From Rubrobacter sp. (GTDB lineage Bacteria; Actinomycetota; Rubrobacteria; Rubrobacterales; Rubrobacteraceae), in assembly GCA_013812245.1 (NCBI GenBank), contig JACCTS010000586.1, positions 1 to 33,277 of the forward strand: 33,277 bases of DNA, read 5' to 3'. The translations under genes were made by a program, and so were the position numbers. The first letter of the stretch is position 1, and the number at the start of each line of letters is the position of its first letter. The notes beneath the pieces are model-generated. The model saw only the letters and a program-made list of their open reading frames with translations, was not told the DNA's origin and made no database searches. Shown here piece by piece: positions 29,129-33,277 of the stretch.

Positions 29129-30241
29129 CTAGAGCGCGCGACCGGCTGGCTCGCCGTTGGGGCTCCCAGAGATGCCCTCCGGGGGTACAGGCACATCATC
29201 GGCGGATAAGTCGTCATCGGAAGGAGCCTCGATCGGAGCGCCCGACCTGTCAAGGCCGAGCTTCTCGTAGATGTCGACGAGGACGCGCTCGCGGACGCCG
29301 TCGTTGTCCTTGAGGAACTGCTTGGCGTTCTCCCGGCCCTGCCCGAGACGCTCGTCGCCGTAGGCGAACCACGCCCCCGACTTCTGGACCACGCTCTGGG
29401 CGATGCCGATGTCCAGCAAGCTCCCCTCTTTGGAGATACCCTCTCCGTACATAATGTCGAAGAAGACCTCCTTGAACGGCGGCGCAACCTTGTTCTTGCG
29501 AACCGTCACCTTCGTCTGGTTGCCCACGGTTTCGGTCCCAGCTTTGAGCGCCCCGATACGTCGGATGTCCAGCCTGACGCTGGAGTAGAACTTCAGGGCA
29601 CGGCCACCCGGAGTCGTCTCAGGGGAGCCGAACATCACCCCGATCTTCTCGCGGAGCTGGTTGATGAAGATGGCGGTGGTGCCGGAACGCGACAGCGACC
29701 CGGAGAGTTTTCTCAGGGCCTGGCTCATCAGGCGGGCCTGGAGCCCCACGTGCGAGTCGCCCATCTCGCCTTCGATCTCAGCCCTTGGGACGAGCGCGGC
29801 GACGGAGTCTATGACCACCACGTCGACCGCACCGGAGCGTATGAGGGTATCGGCGATCTCGAGCCCCTGCTCGCCGGAATCCGGCTGGCTGAAGTACAGA
29901 TTGTCCAGGTCCACGCCGAGGGCCTTGGCGTAGGTTGGGTCGAGGGCGTGCTCGGCGTCTATGAAAGCGGCCAGTCCGCCGGCCTTCTGGGCCTCGGCGA
30001 TGATGTGCAGGGCCACGGTAGTCTTGCCGCTGGATTCGGGGCCGTATATCTCCACGATTCGTCCGCGGGGAACCCCGCCGACGCCGAGGGCCAGGTCCAG
30101 GGCCAGGGCGCCTGTTGGGATCGAGGGTATCCTTCGCAGTTCCCTGTCTCCCATGCGCATGATCGAACCCTTGCCGAACTGCTTCTCGATCTGAGAAACG
30201 GCCGCGCCCATCGCTTTGCTCTTATCCAATGCATCCTCCAA
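29129..30241 (-). CDS. recA: recombinase A
   Basis: [42 protein letters not shown], full-length without intein. Start codon is TTG at 30241 or, better spaced from GGAGG, TTG at 30229. Confidence 0.98.
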   Translation of the reverse strand: MEDALDKSKAMGAAVSQIEKQFGKGSIMRMGDRELRRIPSIPTGALALDLALGVGGVPRGRIVEIYGPESSGKTTVALHIIAEAQKAGGLAAFIDAEHALDPTYAKALGVDLDNLYFSQPDSGEQGLEIADTLIRSGAVDVVVIDSVAALVPRAEIEGEMGDSHVGLQARLMSQALRKLSGSLSRSGTTAIFINQLREKIGVMFGSPETTPGGRALKFYSSVRLDIRRIGALKAGTETVGNQTKVTVRKNKVAPPFKEVFFDIMYGEGISKEGSLLDIGIAQSVVQKSGAWFAYGDERLGQGRENAKQFLKDNDGVRERVLVDIYEKLGLDRSGAPIEAPSDDDLSADDVPVPPEGISGSPNGEPAGRAL

Positions 30242-30255
30242 ACAGCGGCTGTTTG
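30239..30255. promoter_or_regulatory. palindrome CAAACAG-CGG-CTGTTTG at the recA translation start
   Basis: Perfect 7-bp inverted repeat with 3-bp centre abutting the recA Shine-Dalgarno (CCTCC on + strand at 30235-30239). Confidence 0.5.
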
Positions 30256-30364
30256 ATTTCAGACCGCCTGCATCTCGAGGTTATCTCTCCTGCCTCATTA
30301 TACCGGGGCAACGACCGCTCCCAACACCCCAAAAGATGCGGATATAGAAGAAGAAAGAGCTGGG

Positions 30365-31261
30365 TCAGCCGCTCGTCTTGAGGGTCCAGTCCCGGGTCAG
30401 TACCTGTCCGCTCTCGCCGAGCACGCCAACGTCCTGTCCATTTACCGATACGCTCACGGCTCCGGCGTCACCCGTAGTGACGCTCAACTCCCGCCTCGCC
30501 TCGAACGTCTCCGAGAAACCCGGCTCGGCGATTTGGGCGAAAGAAGTCCTTCCGTCGGCCCGGATCTCCAGCCACGATGGCCGCTCTTCGACATGCACCG
30601 CCGCCCGCAAGGTATCGGGGGCGGGCGCCTCGGACGTAGTCTCCGGCACGGGCTCCCGTGCGGACTTCGCGTCAGGGTCCGCCTTTTGATCGGTGGTTTT
30701 ATCCGGAGATTCGTTGCCTGTAGATGGCCCTCCCTGGCCATTGTTGCCATCGATAGACGTCCGTGCAGATCCCGAAGAGTTGGTCTCCGAGAAGGCTTGG
30801 GAACCCCGGCCGATGAAATACAGACCCCCGATAATCAGGGCGAGAACCAGGACGGCCACCATGATCGTGATAATGGTCCCGCCCGACACCCTTCGCCGGC
30901 GCGCCCCGGTGACGCCGCCAGGGTTGATCAGGGGCTGGTCGAAGTCGCTCCGCTGAGGTTGTCCGTAGTTGAGTTGGCGCTCCCGGCGCGGCCTCCGGCG
31001 GCTCCGGAATTCCTGCGACATCTCGTCCCCATCGAGACCCAGGTAGTTGGCGTAGGTCTTGAGGAACCCCTGGACGTAGACCGCATCCGGCAGCATACCG
31101 TAGTCCTCGCGCTCAAGACCCACCAGGTAACGCTTGCGGATCTTGGTCGCCTGTTCCACGTCCTCCAGGGAGAGTCCTCTGTCGGTGCGGGCCCTCTCCA
31201 GCGCGGGGCCGATCTTGCGTCCCTCTTCCGGGATAAAAGAAGTCTGTTCCTCGTCGCTCAT
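30365..31261 (-). CDS. RodZ-like HTH membrane protein
   Basis: N-terminal Xre-type HTH (GPALERARTDRGLSLEDVEQATKIRKRYLVGLEREDY...YVQGFLKTYANYLGLD), single TM, C-terminal DUF4115-like domain. Confidence 0.88.
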   Translation of the reverse strand: MSDEEQTSFIPEEGRKIGPALERARTDRGLSLEDVEQATKIRKRYLVGLEREDYGMLPDAVYVQGFLKTYANYLGLDGDEMSQEFRSRRRPRRERQLNYGQPQRSDFDQPLINPGGVTGARRRRVSGGTIITIMVAVLVLALIIGGLYFIGRGSQAFSETNSSGSARTSIDGNNGQGGPSTGNESPDKTTDQKADPDAKSAREPVPETTSEAPAPDTLRAAVHVEERPSWLEIRADGRTSFAQIAEPGFSETFEARRELSVTTGDAGAVSVSVNGQDVGVLGESGQVLTRDWTLKTSG

Positions 31262-31288
31262 ATGCGTCGAAAGCCTATCATAGACACC

Positions 31289-33268
31289 CTACCAGCCATC
31301 ATTCAGCCGCAGGTCGAGTGAATCTGAGGCTGCCTCCTCATCCGCAACGTCCTGCTCGAAGATTCGGGGAAGATCCAACTCCGAAGCCACGACCGACCGG
31401 CTCTTGGACCCCTCGTATGGACCGACCACACCCCTGCGCTCCAGCGCGTCGATGATCCGGCCCGCCCGAGAGTACCCGACCCTGAAACGCCGCTGCACCG
31501 CGCTCACCGACGCCTGCTGCGTGGAGACCACGAAGCTGGCCGCATCCGGCAGCAGGTCGTCCTCCGGTTCCTCGGCCCGTTTCGGATCCTCCTTGGGCTG
31601 AGTCACCTCTTCGACGAAGCTGGGAGATGCGTCGCCGGAGGCCGACGCCGCGCTCGCCGTGACGACCTCCCCCACCTCGCCTTCGGAGATGAAAGCGCCC
31701 TGCACGCGCGAGGGCCGCATGGCGGAGACAGGTTTGTAGAGCATGTCGCCCATGCCGAGCAGGGCTTCGGCGCCCGGGGTGTCCATGATCACGCGTGAAT
31801 CCACCTGGCTGGAGACGGCGAAGGCGATACGGCTGGGGATGTTGGCTTTGATCATGCCGGTGATCACATCCACCGAAGGCCGCTGCGTCGCCACCACGAG
31901 ATGTATGCCAACAGCCCGCGCTTTCTGGGCCAACCGGATGATGGAGTCCTCGACCTTGGACGCCGCCTGCATCATGAGGTCAGCAAGCTCGTCTATAACG
32001 ATGACCACGTATGGCATCGGCGTCTCCGCCCGGTCGTTGTATCCCTCCAGAGAACGCGTCCCCATCCGCTCCAAAACTTCGTAGCGGCGCTCCATCTCCG
32101 CCACGGCCCAGAGCAGCGCGTTAGCCGCCTTCTTCACGTCGGTAACGACAGGGGTTATGAGGTGCGGAACCCTTCCGAACTGGGAGAGTTCGACCCGCTT
32201 GGGGTCTATGAGGACCATCTTGACGCGCCGGGGATCCGTGGTGAGCAGAAGTGAGGTGAGCAGGCCGTTCAACATCACGCTCTTGCCGGCACCGGTGGTC
32301 CCGGCGACGAGCAGGTGCGGCATCTCCGCCAGATCCAGGAACACAGCCCGTCCGGAGATGTCCTTTCCAAGCCCCACGGGCAGTGTCCAGTCGTTGCCGT
32401 GCGGATACTCCCGGAACACATCACCTAGAGTGACGATGGCCGCCTTCGTGTTCGGCACCTCGACGCCGACGGCGCTCTTGCCGGGGATCGGGGCGAGAAT
32501 CCGTACCTCGGTGGCCGCCAGCGCGTAGGCGATGTCCTGCTGCAAATTCCTGACCTTTCCGACCTTCACACCGGCCCCGATCCGGAGCTCATAGCGGGTC
32601 ACCCGCGGCCCCACGACCGCCCGTATGACCTGCGCCTCGACCCCGAAATCCGCCAGCGCCCGCGTGAGCCTGCGGCTGGTCCCCTCGGCGTCGTGTTCCG
32701 GGTCACCGCTGCCGGATTTCAGCATGGAGATCGGCGGCGGCACGTACTCTCCAGAAGGTATATCCCGTTTCTCTTCGAAACCCACACCCCGGCTCTCCGG
32801 CAGCACGACCTCGAACTCCTCACCGGGCCGCCAGTCCTGGTCATGGACTTCGATGGGTGGGGGCTCCTCCAGGCCACTCTCCTCCGAGAGACCCGTCTCC
32901 TCGAAAGGCTCACGTTCCTGCCTCCGCTCCCGCCGTGAAGGTTTCCGGCTTTCGTCTTTCTCAGCAGGCTTCTCGCGCGAACGCCACGCTTGCCAGAGTT
33001 CGCGTGAGCGGCCGGTCACTGAGCCAACTGCCGAGCCTGCCGCTTTGAACGCCACCTGAAGCGATATTCCGGTGAATAATGATAGTCCGAGCGCGTAAAG
33101 AACCACCAGCGCGAGCGCGGCGCCCACCGTTCCGCCAGCCAGATAGACGGCCTCGTACAAGCCGCTCCCGACGATGCCACCGGCATCCGCGTAGGACCCC
33201 ATCTCGAACCGCGTCTCCTCCGGCAATCCCGCTGCGAATGTGGTGGCTCCTGCAACAAGGAGTAGCAT
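31289..33268 (-). CDS. ftsK: DNA translocase FtsK/SpoIIIE (5' end probably beyond window)
   Basis: HLLVAGTTGAGKSVMLNGLL Walker A, VIDELADLMM, VATQRPSVDVITGMIKANIPSRIAF, C-terminal winged helix (VQRRFRVGYSRAGRIIDALERRGVVG); only last N-terminal TM helices present. Confidence 0.96.
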   Translation of the reverse strand: MLLLVAGATTFAAGLPEETRFEMGSYADAGGIVGSGLYEAVYLAGGTVGAALALVVLYALGLSLFTGISLQVAFKAAGSAVGSVTGRSRELWQAWRSREKPAEKDESRKPSRRERRQEREPFEETGLSEESGLEEPPPIEVHDQDWRPGEEFEVVLPESRGVGFEEKRDIPSGEYVPPPISMLKSGSGDPEHDAEGTSRRLTRALADFGVEAQVIRAVVGPRVTRYELRIGAGVKVGKVRNLQQDIAYALAATEVRILAPIPGKSAVGVEVPNTKAAIVTLGDVFREYPHGNDWTLPVGLGKDISGRAVFLDLAEMPHLLVAGTTGAGKSVMLNGLLTSLLLTTDPRRVKMVLIDPKRVELSQFGRVPHLITPVVTDVKKAANALLWAVAEMERRYEVLERMGTRSLEGYNDRAETPMPYVVIVIDELADLMMQAASKVEDSIIRLAQKARAVGIHLVVATQRPSVDVITGMIKANIPSRIAFAVSSQVDSRVIMDTPGAEALLGMGDMLYKPVSAMRPSRVQGAFISEGEVGEVVTASAASASGDASPSFVEEVTQPKEDPKRAEEPEDDLLPDAASFVVSTQQASVSAVQRRFRVGYSRAGRIIDALERRGVVGPYEGSKSRSVVASELDLPRIFEQDVADEEAASDSLDLRLNDGW

Positions 33269-33277
33269 GGCCCCAAC

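Noticed and set aside
29129-30241. Intein in recA (common in some actinobacteria)
   Set aside because: RecA is a continuous, normal-length protein with no insertion.

Overview
The window is high-GC actinobacterial chromosome with gene content and order that look Rubrobacter-like (lineage is inference). Most of it is dense housekeeping DNA. On the + strand: pyrG; ald-scpA-scpB-rluB-aroA as an overlapping operon; cmk-plsC-der-pgsA; a nucleotidyltransferase/phosphomannomutase-like fusion; a zinc-ribbon/FHA gene plus a MerR gene (GarA/FtsR-like); apt; and a Xer-type recombinase. On the - strand: ftsK (5' end beyond the window), a RodZ-like HTH gene, recA, recX, rny, an orphan GHKL ATPase, miaB, miaA, hflX and a RibD/DHFR-like reductase. 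The main accessory island is 8.4-12.3 kb. It has four 11-bp-phased TTCATC repeats resembling a PhoP/PhoB-type operator, a small signal-peptide ORF, and an RHS/YD-repeat gene. The RHS gene is broken by an exact 16-bp tandem duplication that separates the RHS body from a hydrophobic, candidate membrane-active C-terminal tip. A small multi-TM ORF follows and could be its immunity protein. Other points of note are a frameshifted MFS transporter, an alanine dehydrogenase-like protein lacking the catalytic His, a mutase domain lacking its catalytic motifs, a GHKL ATPase in a mutL-like slot, an unlisted 51-aa ORF with a leaderless-type promoter, and a palindrome at the recA start.
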